Source: Cyclina sinensis (Eukaryota; Mollusca; Bivalvia; Venerida; Veneridae). Taken from it: a stretch of DNA of 64,000 nt. The stretch lies in the NCBI GenBank assembly GCA_012932295.1, contig JAAONU010000014.1, forward strand, positions 17,662,251-17,726,250. The letters are read 5' to 3'. Positions 37,471 through 51,479 of this stretch are shown here, in pieces. Under the pieces are notes generated by a model. It was given only the letters and a program-made list of their open reading frames with translations, was not told the origin of the DNA and made no database searches. Within the stretch, counting starts at the first letter, position 1. Every line of letters begins with the position of its first letter. The translations under genes were made by a program, and so were the position numbers.

Positions 37471-40131
37471 CATTTCAAGATTTCATCATTGTTTACATGT
37501 AAATAGCTTTGGATTCCTTTGTCGTGCCTGTCCATTTGCATATTAACAGTAATTTTAATAAAAGTACATCGATCAATTTAGGATTAGAAATTGTATCATA
37601 TTTGTATTCTCCTCTGCTGTTGTTTATTCAGCCTGTTTGTATCGGCGTATCACTGTGCATGATGTGGAATAAATGTCTTATTACCATATTCATAATCATC
37701 TTTTTAATTACAGTTTGCTTTTAGCAACGCTTGTGTTAAAGGGACAAAAGTTGTTAACAATGTATTGATATTGTGTGTTAGTTGGGTTGTACTATTTGCT
37801 TAGCGACAGAACTTCGTTTACGACCCCTGTACAGTTGAGGAATTCGAAGCTGAAGTTCACGGACTGACAGAAGAAAAAAAACAACAGAACTGATCTTTAA
37901 ACAAACGAAAGTACTAGAGTTGTTACACAACAATTTATTCACAGTTCATAAAAATTTGTAATAGTTATCATTCATTTACTAGTGTCGATCTTTGATAAAA
38001 TACATGTTTCTGCAAATAACGACGAAAATAAAATCCTAAACACAAAATTTGTCGTTAAACACAACAAAAAAATTCTGAAATTGGAAATATAGAAAGAACT
38101 TTGCATTTTTCAATTCTGGACAACGCACTGTTTAATCTTGATCTCGAGCAAGCGTTTCAAAATGGCTGCCATAGTATGATAGTTATGGCAGAGTTGTCGT
38201 TGGTTACTCTATCTCAAACACCGATGGTACAGATCGGTTATTCATCTGGGTTAGTCGAACTATGCGTCAAAAAAAACGGCTAAAGGTAAAATCGGTGTTG
38301 TTAACAGCAAAACATTTATGAGGGATCTGTTGCGATCCTTTGCTTAGCAAAATTACAAAGGTGAATGTGGCTTACCAAAAGTACATGATGAAAATGTGAC
38401 TCTTTTGATAAATACAGTAATGTGCATTCATATCTAACATTCTTTTAATTGAATTTCAAAGCGTATTTTCATTTTCCTTTGCTTTTTAGGAGTGTTTAGT
38501 GAGTCCCAAAATGTTGAGATCTGAATAATAATAAACAGTTTATCTTTTTCTCGATCGTCGATTTAAATATTTTGACACTTAACAGCAAGGTGACAACAGA
38601 AACATAGTCGGAAGCTTTTATGTAAACTTTTTTTAACAGAACAGAACACAGCAAATTTGATTTCCTTTGATTTGTACATAATAGATCTATATCATCATAT
38701 ACAAATAATCGAAGATAAAATTTAACAATACACATGTCATTGCAATCAATGGAATAATCAAATGAAGATTATTAATGAATAATTTATATAACGTTAATCA
38801 GAATTTAACATTAGTTTAGCAGGATGAAAATTTTTAGCCAATATCTGAAATAATGTGTTTTATTATTGAACATTATTCAACATCAAAGTTGTAATACTTT
38901 TGTCTTTTTATAATAAACTGCTAATTTAAATAGAACACTTTTATTGTTGCTTTGCAACAATGCAATAAACTTATACATACTTGGGTTTACGATAATATCT
39001 TTTAATGTAAAGTTTTCTAATATCTGTATAACAAGGTCATATACATGTAATAATAAAATGAAATTCATCTTCTATATCTCTTAAAGAACAACATAGACAG
39101 TATCGTTCATTTCTTTGTACTCTATTTCTATTTAACACTAGATCATTCTTGTTTCAAAAAAGATGACACTAAAATGAGTCAAGTTATGCTTGAACACCCA
39201 TGCAATGTTAAAATCAGAACAAATACAGGGAGAACATCTGCTTTAGAATTTGTGGGGTGTTCATTGACAATATACTGTTGTACAGTTAAAAATACTTTGA
39301 ATAATTATAAATCAATTTATGTCTTAAACTCTTATATCCAAACATTTCAAACTATTATAACCAGGGTACTTGTAACGACACTATTTATCAAACTGAACTG
39401 TAAGATATATTTTATATAAAGCGTAACAACGGCGGTAAACAAGGAGAAGAAACGCTTCCCTTTCCTGTTTTGACATTGTTGTTGAAAAAGACGTAAAACC
39501 TGATTTTAGTATCTGAGATGGTCAAGTTCTGCTTCTTATGCACTCAGTTGTAAAGAATCGGCAATTTTAATTCTTCCAGTACATTTGTCTTAATACCTTT
39601 TAAATTTCTGGGTAATCAATCTGGGTTGTATTATTTAATAACACAACTTAAAGTGAACATGTTTCCAGAGCATATGATCACAATATAACAGGATGTGCTC
39701 TGATAGGTCAACTTATGCTGAAATCAAATCCTCAATTTTACTTCATTTACCAAGTAAAAAAAGGAAAGACGTCATTTTAAAAAGAAAAGACAGCAAAAAA
39801 AATGAAAGAAGAAAAAAAGGTTTTTGTAACATACCGGTATACTTGAATTTAATGGATTATTTATCAAGTCATGTATACTCGAATTTCCTATCTCAACGCT
39901 TTTTTCTCTTCAGTCATAAGACTGCCAACACTTGTTTTGACAACACACAAGCATCATATCAGGGTATGGGTGTAGAATTGAAATGGCCTCTATGATTTAG
40001 CTTGACAAATTGTTAACTTTCTTTTTCCGCAGTGGGTGGCAACTATATTCATATTATTTCATTTACTGCTACCACAGCTGAATGGAGTATGCCCACTTTG
40101 CCCAGAAGTATGTTTTTGCCCAAGGACACAC

Positions 40132-43100
40132 ATGTTTATTTTCTTTTCACGTAAAAGATTGTTACTGTATTCTTATATCAATGCCTTTATTCCAGTTTTG
40201 GTTGTTACAACTGGAGTTTGTTCAGTATTGGCCAATGAGAATGGAACTTGCAGTTCAAAGGTCATCAATAAAAGAGAAACAGCATGTTTTGCTCAATATA
40301 ACCTGAGCGATGTCTTCTTGAACGGACTTCCGCTTCCGGCAGGACTCACTCTCGATACGATCAAACTGATTGATCTTTGTAGGTAAGCCCTTGCTTATTT
40401 GTGAGTAAGATTTATTTTTGAGAAAATTATCAAGGAAATAGAAACATAGAATATTGAAGTTTTTACTGAATAATGAAACGACAGCGTGGCGTATTTCTTT
40501 GACTTCTGAGTAGAAATTTAAGTTTAATTTTCCATCTAGGATACTTCTATTTCTTTCCTAGCGCGTGAATCATACAGACTTCAGATTCATATACAACGCT
40601 GCCCATCCTCTTGTTGTACTAAGTAGATTGAAATCAATGATCTCATTTCAACAAACTGGTCAGCAACCAACTTATATCATCTGAGCAAACCTTGTCAGTG
40701 TCTCAACCTTAAACCACTTCTGCAATACTGTTGAATTTGAAGATCTGATCATGGCACGTGTTTGAACTTGACCTACATCTCGTTTTTTTTTTTTTTTTTT
40801 TTCTTTTTTTTTTTTTTTCCTTACATTTGGTCTAAGCATTTGACCTTCTGTTCAATGTAAAAAAGACATAAACGCTTTCAATGCTTTACTCTGACCAAAG
40901 TAATGTCTCAGTCTACTGCTCCTTGGAAAAATACCATTTTTTGCCTAAATGTCTCTTTATACAGTTTGTTTTCATTGTATATCGAAAGGATAAACGGGGT
41001 CACTACTTTTACTTCCAGGAATCTGGACAACTTAACATCTTGTCTTGACGATGCTATGTCTCACTGTGAAAGTCCCTACTTTGATTTTCATTCGTACAGA
41101 AGCACTTTGGAGAAAATTTGTCTCAACCAGAAAAGTTAGTATTTCCCTTTCGTCAAATCAAGCCTTCAGTTTTATAGTAAAGGAACGCAACAGACGCCTT
41201 TGGATAACGAAATTTGACAAGCTGAAACGTAGTTACCAATGATTTGCTTAACTAAATGTATTATTGTTGTGCTATTTGCGATGTCGAATCTAGCTTTTTG
41301 TTCTTGTATATTCGTTTCCACCTATCCGCCAGTGTCCGTTAACGCCATACAACTGGCGGAAATTGCAGAAACAAGCCAGCACTTTATTCGTCTTACTGTA
41401 CAAAGACTCTCTGTGAAGACGGAAAGGCGAAAATGAAACGTTATTTTTCATGAATCTGGCTTTTACTGTCCTTGAGTAATGGAGATTATACACGCTAAAT
41501 AGTCATAAATAAATTACACAAATTAAAAGTAGTTATGTGTCATTTTCTACTGTCAATATTCATTGTTATTTTTTATATTTTGTTTCTAGACTATAGGTGA
41601 TATAATGGCAAATGCCTATTAGGTAGATAATTATAACAATCGCCTGCAGGATTCACTGCCAGATAGTTCTGTCTCGTACAAATGTAAGACAAGAAACAGA
41701 TAAAATCATTGTTTTAGCCTTTCTTTGTTTCGAGTTTGCTAAAAATGCCTGATTGTGTCAAGAAAATGTCTTGGTATGTTATTCTGAAAGCGTCTTTCAA
41801 AACCTATTTGTGTTCATTCTGATATCGGATCCGTTATTTCTCGCTCCTAATGGAAGGTTTTAGAAAGAAATGCACAGGAAATATTAGCAAAAGCATGTAT
41901 TTGAATCCGAACAATGCTGATATATACTATTAGCTCTGATTTAAATTATAACCCGAAGAAAATGACGATACTTTTTAATACTACAATGGTAAAAGGCAGA
42001 AATAATTGCATCCGTTAGAAAACCGTTCTCTGAGATTAGAAACGATTATAACCCTGTGGGTTATTAGCTAAACCAGTCTGCGCTCCTTTTCCGGAAGTTC
42101 GTTTGATAATTCTTTTAGCGCCCTTAACGATGCCGGAGGTAGTGGCTTTTGGTCGAAGAACAGAACTGTCGTTCGTAATTTCGGACTGCGATGCTTTTTG
42201 TCTTGATCGAGAACTGTAGCAGTATAAATAATGAAAATATAACACAGGATTTTACAGATAAACATGTTAAGACTATCTGTATTGAAAGTTTATAGTTACA
42301 AATACATATTACAAATATCATCATACCTGTTACTATCTTTTTCAGTTTTTGTGGAATCTGAGATATTCTGCGACATGACTGAAGTGTTGGGAAATTGTCT
42401 GAAGAAATACCGAAATTCCGTCGAGGAACTCAAGTACCATATATACCTGAACAGACCAGGTCCGCCATTGGCTGATATCTGCACGTAAGTATACTTTTTA
42501 GAGATATAAGACGCCCACTTACGGAATGTAAGGCCAACTCCGGGTAGCGATTACTTCTCTTGCAAGTGCAGTACAGATATGATAGGGGAGATAACTCTGC
42601 GTGAAGTTTAAACGTTTCTATGGTCTGGTTCCCGGCCATACTGTATAAAATTGTGACATGGGCAGGTTATCCAGACTACTTTTTCTGGGGCACCGGGTTC
42701 GTGAGCATGCTTGTTAACTAATGGCTACGGAACCTCAGTCGCCTCAACAGGACAAGAGGAAGGCGTCTTATAAGTCTTACGAGAGGCAGCTTCAAGGCGC
42801 GACTCTTCAATTCAAACCCAGCAACGGGCAGATGGTTTTTCCAGGTTACATAAAGACATAACGTCACTATTACTTTAGCTGATGTACATGACCATGTTAA
42901 CATACAAAATAAAACCTAGCAATGAGCCTAAGACATAATCTAAAATATTGCCTGCCAGTATTCAGTTTGACAGCTTAATAGCATATCAGGCCAGAAAGCG
43001 AGAAAATGAAATTGAGGCGATATTGAAATTAATGAATAGCCTTTTTAGACTTAATCATAGAAGATACATTTGTAGTTTCGAAGAAATACGGTGTTTTACC

Positions 43101-43451
43101 CTCACCGTATTTCTGCCTTTGTACACGTTACACTATAGAGAAACTGATTTTCATTTTTTGTAGGGTTATTTGCATCTAACCAGATTACCTTCTGGTATGT
43201 GTTTTCTTACTTTCAGTGTTCTTCAAAATACAAGGCAATGTATTCACATTAATGAGACTGTGACCTGTAAAAAGGAAAGGAGTGAGTTTCTCACAGCCGT
43301 GTACAGGGGGCGCTTCAAATCAACCGTCTGCCCAGACGTCCCTGACGCCGGCGGAAACGGAAACAAAGGGATTTCATTTTCTTCCTTGTTGTATTTTATA
43401 CCGTTAATTTATCTTTTGGAATTGTGCTGTTTCCTTGTTAACGATAGATGA
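40132..43451 (+). CDS. array gene copy 3: secreted Cys-rich protein, frame intact
   Basis: Exons 40196-40382, 41019-41134, 42346-42484 and 43217-43451 keep the lengths (187, 116, 139, 235), phases and splice sites of copy 1; the mature protein appears identical or nearly so. No equivalent of the MKIQAYQLIKSLH leader exon is found in the unit. The feature start is therefore the in-frame ATG at 40132, which reads through the acceptor into the first main exon. It would give a signal-like N-terminus: a basic FSRKR segment, a hydrophobic stretch, and cleavage after VLA. Alternatively this copy is spliced to a distant leader or is not translated. If the ATG is used, the product is 246 aa. Confidence 0.55.
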
Positions 43452-44095
43452 AGCCATTAATCTGTACAGGGACGGAAATCATTAGTTGCTGTGCATGTGA
43501 CCTGTTAACCCTGTTCGGTACTTCTGGATGGAAATGGAGACGAAGAAGAGATCGTTTTATTATAGTTTTCGGTGCACAAAGTGAATATCCGGTGTCTCTC
43601 CAGTTTAAAATAATATAGGATTGTGTCTTTTATAAAAAAAAATGACAAGATGGTCTGGATGTTTTTGAACTTTAGTGTGATATTTTTTTCAAAGAACAAA
43701 TGATAATTCTTTTCAGATTAGATCACATGATAAATCTTATCCAAAGAAAAAAACCAACAAAAAAAAAACAGTTTGTTTCAGTTTATTGGCAAATCAGGAT
43801 ATAAACAATGCTTTTGGCCATTTACGATCATATGACCAAAGACAGCCAAGAGGCTGCAAATTTATCCATAAAATACATTTTTTTCAGGACGAGTTTTGTC
43901 AAATACAAGCAAAAAAAAGGATATACAATTGAATTTTTAAAGATCCTAGGAAGCAGCAATATATGTCAGTTTTTCTTAACATTATACATAAACTTTGATG
44001 TGTTTCTAATGGTTTTAACTGTTTTACTTGTCAATACATTTATGAAAGTTGTTACAGATGCCCGATGATTGTTCTTAATATATTTATGGACAACA

Positions 44096-44600
44096 TTATA
44101 TTATAATATAATTATATTCGCTTTCAACTACACTTTGAGCACATATTTTACATATTCTATTTTCTCTATTTATTCCATGAAACCTACCATTTTCAGTTTC
44201 GAGAGGATGTAAACTAAGTCTAAATTTTGAATATTCTTTTCTAACACCTTCATTTTGTACAGCGTCGAGGTATTTCCCATACTTATAATCAGTTTTAAAC
44301 AAAATGTAATATTGCATTTTTGGCTGATGACTTAACATAATATTCCAGTTTTGAACATATTGTTCACGTATTTGTTGACTTAATAAAGTGAAGTATTTGA
44401 TATTTGTATCAAACAATATCGTTAAACCACTGTAACCTATACTATTTTTTTTTACAGTGTAAACAAACGGCGACAGAGCCGAAACTGTTTTGGCGCGTGC
44501 ACACAAAATATTGTTTTGCAACCCGTTCATTTGGGTCCATTCTAATGTTTTCGTCGAGACAGCATGGCTTATCCTTAATGCAAGGCTTCATTTCAAGATT
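44096..44600 (-). pseudogene. LINE C-terminal fragment (unit 3)
   Basis: Counterpart of 29840-30334, with the same RICKICAQSVVESEYNYIII end and an open frame to 44530. Confidence 0.55.
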
Positions 44601-47274
44601 TCATCATTGTTTACATGTAAATAGCTTTGGATTCCTTTGATTTCCATAAAGGGGTCTATTTCTAGTCGTGCCTGTCCATTTGCATATTAACTGTAATTTT
44701 AATAAAAGTACATCGATCAATTTAGGATTAGAAATTGTATCATATTTGTATTCTCCTCTGCTGTTGTTTATTCAGCCTGTTTGTATCGGCGTATCACTGT
44801 GCATGATGTGGAATAAATGTCTTATTACCATATTCATAATCATCTTTTTAATTACAGTTTGCTTTTAGCAACGCTTGTGTTAAAGGGACAAAAGTTGTTA
44901 ACAATGTATTGATATTGTGTGTTAGTTGGGTTGTACTATTTGCTTAGCGACAGAACTTCGTTTACGACCCCTGTACAGTTGAGGAATTCGAAGCTGAAGT
45001 TCACGGACTGACAGAAGGAAAAAAACAACAGAACTGATCTTTAAACAAACGAAAGTACTAGAGTTGTTACACAACAACCTATTCACAGTTCATAAAAATT
45101 TGTAATAGTTATCATTCATTTACTAGTGTCGATCTTTGATAAAATACATGTTTCTGCAAATAACGACGAAAATAAAATCCTAAACACAAAATTTGTCGTT
45201 AAACACAACAAAAAAATTCTGAAATTGGAAATATAGAAAGAACTTTGCATTTTTCAATTCTGGACAACGCACTGTTTAATCTTGATCTCGAGCAAGCGTT
45301 TCAAAATGGCTGCCATAGTATGATAGTTATGGCAGAGTTGTCGTTGGTTACTCTATCTCAAACACCGATGGTACAGATCGGTTATTCATCTGGGTTAGTC
45401 GAACTATGCGTCAAAAAAAAACGGCTAAAGGTAAAATCGGTGTTGTTAACAGCAAAACATTTATGAGGGATCTGTTGCGATCCTTTGCTTAGCAAAATTA
45501 CAAAGGTGAATGTGGCTTACCAAAAGTACATGATGAAAATGTGACTCTTTTGATAAATACAGTAATGTGCATTCATATCTAACATTCTTTTAATTGAATT
45601 TCAAAGCGTATTTTCATTTTCCTTTGCTTTTTAGGAGTGTTTAGTGAGTCCCAAAATGTTGAGATCTGAATAATAATAAACAGTTTATCTTTTTCTCGAT
45701 CGTCGATTTAAATATTTTGACACTTAACAGCAAGGTGACAACAGAAACATAGTCGGAAGCTTTTATGTAAACTTTTTTTAACAGAACAGAACACAGCAAA
45801 TTTGATTTCCTTTGATTTGTACATAATAGATCTATATCATCATATACAAATAATCGAAGATAAAATTTAACAATACACATGTCATTGCAATCAATGGAAT
45901 AATCAAATGAAGATTATTAATGAATAATTTATATAACGTTAATCAGAATTTAACATTAGTTTAGCAGGATGAAAATTTTTAGCCAATATCTGAAATAATG
46001 TGTTATAATTGAACATTATTCAACATCAAAGTTGTAATACTTTTGTCTTTTTATAATAAACTGCTAATTTAAATAGAACACTTTTATTGTTGCTTTGCAA
46101 CAATGCAATAAACTTATACATACTTGGGTTTACGATAATATCTTTTAATGTAAAGTTTTCTAATATCTGTATAACAAGGTCATATACATGTAATAATAAA
46201 ATGAAATTCATCTTCTATATCTCTTAAAGAACAACATAGACAGTATCGTTCATTTCTTTGTACTCTATTTCTATTTAACACTAGATCATTCTTGTTTCAA
46301 AGAAGATGACACTAAAATGAGTCAAGTTATGCTTGAACACCCATGCAATGTTAAAATCAGAACAAATACAGGGAGAACATCTGCTTTAGAATTTGTGGGG
46401 TGTTCATTGACAATATACTGTTGTACAGTTAAAAATACTTTGAATAATTATAAATCAATTTATGTCTTAAACTCTTATATCCAAACATTTCAAACTATTA
46501 TAACCAGGGTACTTGTAACGACACTATTTATCAAACTGAACTGTAAGATATATTTTATATAAAGCGTAACAACGGCGGTAAACAAGGAGAAGAAACGCTT
46601 CCCTTTCCTGTTTTGACATTGTTGTTGAAAAAGACGTAAAACCTGATTTTAGTATCTGAGATGGTCAAGTTCTGCTTCTTATGCACTCAGTTGTAAAGAA
46701 TCGGCAATTTTAATTCTTCCAGTACATTTGTCTTAATACCTTTTAAATTTCTGGGTAATCAATCTGGGTTGTATTATTTCATAACACAACTTAAAGTGAA
46801 CATGTTTCCAGAGCATATGATCACAATATAACAGGATGTGCTCTGATAGGTCAACTTATGCTGAAATCAAATCCTCAATTTTACTTCATTTACCAAGTAA
46901 AAAAAGGAAAGACGTCATTTTAAAAAGAAAAGACAGCAAAAAAAATGAAAGAAGAAAAAAAGGTTTTTGTAACATACCGGTATACTTGAATTTAATGGAT
47001 TATTTATCAAGTCATGTATACTCGAATTTCCTATCTCAACGCTTTTTTCTCTTCAGTCATAAGACTGCCAACACTTGTTTTGACAACACACAAGCATCAT
47101 ATCAGGGTATGGGTGTAGAATTGAAATGGCCTCTATGATTTAGCTTGACAAATTGTTAACTTTCTTTTCCCGCAGTGGGTGGCCACTATATTCATATTAT
47201 TTCATTTACTGGTACCACAGCTGAATGGAGTATTCCCACTTTGCTTAGAAGTATGTTTTTGCCCAAGGACACAC

Positions 47275-50200
47275 ATGTTTATTTTCTTTTCACGTAAAAG
47301 ATTGTTACTGTATTCTTATATCAATGCCTTTATTCCAGTTTTGGTTGTTACAACTGGAGTTTGTTCAGTCTTGGCCAATGAGAATGGAACTTGCAGTTCA
47401 AAGGTCATCAATAAAAGAGAAACAGCATGTTTTGCTCAATATAACCTGAGCGATGTTTTCTTGAACGGACTTCCGCTTCCGGCAGGACTCACTCTCGATA
47501 CGATCAAACTGATTGATCTTTGTAGGTAAGCTCTTGCTTATTTGTGGGTAATATTTATTTTTGAGAAAATTATCAAGGAAATATAAACATAGAATATTGA
47601 AAGTTTAACTGAATAATGAAACGACAGCGTGGCGTATTTCTTTGACATCTGAGTAGAAATTTAACTTTAATTTTCCATCTAGGATACTTCTATTTCTTTC
47701 CTAGCGCGTGAATCATCCAGACTTCAGATTCACAACGCTGCCCATCCTCTTGCTGTACTAAGTAGATTGAAATCAATGATCTCATTTCAACAAACTGGTC
47801 AGCAACCAACTTATATCATCTGAGCAAACCTTGTTAGTATCTTAACCTCAAACCACTTCTACAATACTGTTGCATTTGAAGATCTCATCATGGTACGTGT
47901 TTGAATTTTGACCTACGTCCTGTTTTTTTTTCTTTTTGTTTCTTACATTTGGTCTAAGCATTTGACCTTCTGTTCAATGTAAAAAGGACATAAACGCTTC
48001 CAATGCTCTACTCTGACCAACGTAATGTCTCAGTCTACTGCTCCAATGAAAAATAACCATTTTTTTGCCTAAATGTCTCTTTATACAGTTTGTTTTCATT
48101 GTATATCGAAAGGATAAACGGAGTCACTACTTTTACTTCCAGGAATCTGGACAACTTAACATCTTGTCTTGACGATGCTATGTCTCACTGTGAAAGTCCC
48201 TACTTTGATTTTCATTCGTACAGAAGCACTTTGGAGAAAATTTGTCTCAACCAGAAAAGTTAGTATTTCCCTTTCGTCAAATCGAGCCTTCAGTTTTATA
48301 GTAAAGGAACGCAACAGACGCCTTTGGATAACGAAATTTGACAAGCTGAAACGTAGTTACCAATGATTTGCTTAACTAAATGTATTATTGTTGTGCTATT
48401 TGCGATGTCGAATCTAGCTTTTTGTTCTTGTATATTCGTTTCCACCTATCCGCCAGTGTCCGTTAACGCCATACAACTGGCGGAAATTGCAGAAACAAGC
48501 CAGCACTTTATTCGTCTTACTGTACAAAGACTCTCTGTGAAGACGGAAAGGCGAAAATGAAACGTTATTTTTCATGACTGTGGCTTTTACTGTCCTTGAG
48601 TAATGGAGATTATACACGCTACATAGTCATAAATAAATTACACAAATTAAAAGTAGTTATGTGTCATTTTCCACTGTCAATATTCATTGTTATTTTTTAT
48701 ATTTTGTTTCTAGACTATAGGTGATATAATGGCAAATGCCTATTAGGTAGATAATTATAACAATCGCCTGCAGGATTCACTGCCAGATAGTTCTGTCTCA
48801 TACAAATGTAAGACAAGAAACAGATAAAATCATTGTTTTAGCCTTTCTTTGTTTCGAGTTTGCTAAAAATGCCTGATTGTGTCAGGAAAATGTCTTGGTA
48901 TGTTATTCTGAAAGCGTCTTTCAAAACCTATTTGTGTTCATTCTGACATTGGATCCGTTATTTCTCGCTCCTAATGGAAGGTTTTAGAACGAAATGCACG
49001 GGAAATATTAGCAAAAGCATGTATTTGAATCCGAACAATGCTGACACATACTATTAGCTCTGATTTAAATTATTACCCGTAGAAAATGACGATACTTTTT
49101 AATACTACAATGGTAACAGGCAGAAATAATTGCATCCGTTAGAAATACGTTCTCTGAAATTAGAAACAACTATAACCCTGTTGGTTATTAGCTAAACCAG
49201 TCTGTGCTCCCTTCCGGAAGTTTGATTGATAATTCTTTTAGCCCCTTAACGATGCCGGAGGTAGTGGCTTATGGTCGAAGAACAGAAATGTCGTTCGTAA
49301 TTTCGGACTGCGATGCTTTTTTTCTTGATCGAGAACTGTAGCAGTATAAATAATGAAATTATAACACAGGCTTTTATAGATAAACATGTTAAGACTATCT
49401 GTATTGAAAGTTTATTGTTACAAATACATATTACAAATATCATCATACCTGTTACTATCTTTTTCAGTTTTTGTGGAATCTGAGATATACTGCGACATGA
49501 CTGAAGTGTTGGGAAATTGTCTGAAGAAATACCGAAATTCTGTCGAAGAACTCAAGTACCATATATACCTGAACAGACCAGGACCGCCATTGGCTGATAT
49601 CTGCACGTAAGTATAATTTTTAGAGATATGAGACGCCCGTTTACGAAATGTAAGGCCAACTCCGCGCTTGCAAGTGCAGTACAAATATGGTAGGGGAAAT
49701 AACTCTTGGTGAAGTTTGACCGTTTGGAGCAAGTTCCCGGCTGCACTGTATAAAGTAGTGACATAGGCAGGTTATCAAGACTACTTGGTTCGTGAGCCTG
49801 CTAGTTAACTAATGGCTACGGAACCTCAGTCACCTCAACAGGATAAAAGGAAGGCGTCTTATTAGTCTTACGAGAGGCAGCTTCAAGGTGCGACTCTTTC
49901 ATAAACAAATGTAGCAGAGGTATAATACGGCACTTCTATAGCTGCGACTCTTTCATAAACAAATGTAGCAGAGGTATAATACGGCACTTCTATAGGTGCG
50001 ACTCTTTCATAAACAAATGTAGCAGAGGTATTATACGGCACTTCTATAGGTGCGACTCTTTCATAAACAAATGTAGCAGAGGTATTATACGGCACTTTTA
50101 TTCTCTTTCCTACCAGCTAGCTTTGAAGGCGACGTGGTAGAGTGTCCGCTTTGTAATCGAAGGTACCTAAATTCAAACCCAGCAACGAGCATTTGGTTTT

Positions 50201-50807
50201 TCCGGGTTACATAAAGACATAACGTCACTATTACTTTAGCTGATTTACATGACCATGTTAACATACAAAATAAAACCTAGCAATGAGCCTAAGACTTAAT
50301 CTAAAATATTGCCTGCCAGTATTCAGTTTGACAGCTTAATAGCATATCAGGCCAGAAAGCGAGAAAATGAAATTGAGGCGATATTGAAATTAATGAATAG
50401 CCTTTTAGACTTAATCATAGAAGATACATTTGTAGTTTCGAAGAAATACGTTGCTTTACCCTCACCGCATTTCTGCCTTTGTACACGTTAAACTATAGAG
50501 AAACTGATTTTCATTTTTTGTAGGATTATTTGCAACTAGGTTAGCTTTTGGTGTGTGTTTTCTTACTTTCAGTGTTCTTCAAAATACAAGGCAATGTATT
50601 CACATTAATGAGACAGTGACCTGTAAAAAAGAGAGGAGTGAGTTTCTCACAGCCGTGTACAGGGGGCGCTTCAAATCAACCGTCTGCCCAGACGTTCCTG
50701 ACGCCGGCGGAAACGGAAACAAAGGGATTTCATTTTCTTCCTTGTTGTATTTTATACCGTTAATTTATCTTTTGGAATTGTGCCGTTTCCTTGTTAACGA
50801 TAGATGA
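47275..50807 (+). CDS. array gene copy 4: secreted Cys-rich protein, frame intact
   Basis: Exons 47339-47525, 48143-48258, 49468-49606 and 50573-50807 match copy 1 in length and phase. In the last two exons, against copy 1, I count seven synonymous changes (for example TCC/TCT, GAG/GAA, GGT/GGA, GTC/GTT) and two replacements: Phe122Tyr and Cys232Arg in the hydrophobic tail. All 12 ectodomain cysteines are kept although the surrounding introns carry many more differences and indels, which points to purifying selection on the protein. As in copy 3, the only visible start is an in-frame ATG (47275) just upstream of the first main exon. Confidence 0.6.
49889..50098. repeat. 54 bp minisatellite, 4 copies, only in unit 4
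   Basis: Four 54 bp units beginning TGCGACTCTTTCATAAACAA, at 49889, 49943, 49997 and 50051. The array sits exactly where the SINE remnant of units 1-3 reads GCGCGACTCTTCAATTC, so it seems to have grown from that site. The long minus-strand frame across it is a repeat artefact. Confidence 0.9.
50125..50280 (+). mobile_element. tRNA-derived SINE (unit 4, best preserved)
   Basis: The tRNA-like head has a box-A-like GTGGTAGAGTGTCCG, an anticodon-arm-like CTTTGTAATCGAAGG and a box-B-like GGTACCTAAATTCAAACCC. It is followed by the body shared with the SINE remnants of units 1-3 (GGTTACATAAAGACATAACG). Confidence 0.6.
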
Positions 50808-51479
50808 AGCCATTAATCTGTACAGGGACGGAAATCATTAGTTGCTGTGCATGTGACCTGTTAACCCTGTTCGGTACTTCTGGATGGAAATGGAGACGAA
50901 GAAGAGATCGTTTTATTATAGTTTTCGGTGCACAAAGTGAATATCCGGTGTCGCTCCAGTTTAAAATAATATAGGATTGTGTCTTTTATAAAAAAAAATG
51001 ACAAGATGGTCTGGATGTTTTTGAACTTTAGTGTGATATTTTTTTCAAAGAACAAATGATAATTCTTTTCAGATTAGATCACATGATAAATCTTATCCAA
51101 AAAAAAAACCAACAAAAAAAAAAACAGTTTGTTTCAGTTTATTGGCAAATCAGAATATAAACAATGCTTTTGGCCATTTACAATCATATTACCAAAGACA
51201 GCCAAGAGGCTGCAAATTTATGCATAAAATACATTTTTTTCAGGATGAGTTTTGTCAAATACAGGCAAAAAAAAGATATATAATTGAAATTTTGAAGTTC
51301 CTAGGAAGCAGCAATATATGTCAGTTTTTCCTAACATACATAAACTTTTTTGTGTTTCTAATGGTTTTGACTGTTTTACTAGTCAATACATTTATGAAAG
51401 TTGTTACAGATGCCCGATGATTGTTCTTAGTATATTTATGGACAACATTATATTATAATATAATTATATTCGCTTTCAA

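Larger units (their letters stand above)
30901..38013. repeat. tandem segmental duplication, unit 2 (~7.1 kb)
   Basis: Nearly identical to unit 3 over its whole length. Differences include the poly(T) tract at 33668-33711, longer than in unit 3 (40784-40818), and a 7 bp deletion in the second main exon. Confidence 0.9.
38014..45157. repeat. tandem segmental duplication, unit 3 (~7.1 kb)
   Basis: Head-to-tail with unit 2 and almost identical to it, but with the intact second main exon. It also contains a LINE fragment near 38890-39140 and a SINE remnant near 42690-42870. Confidence 0.9.

Noticed and set aside
49883..50095. Minus-strand 70-codon frame with repeated YNTSATFVYERVAPIEVP
   Set aside because: It is the translation of the 54 bp minisatellite (54 is divisible by three), not a gene.
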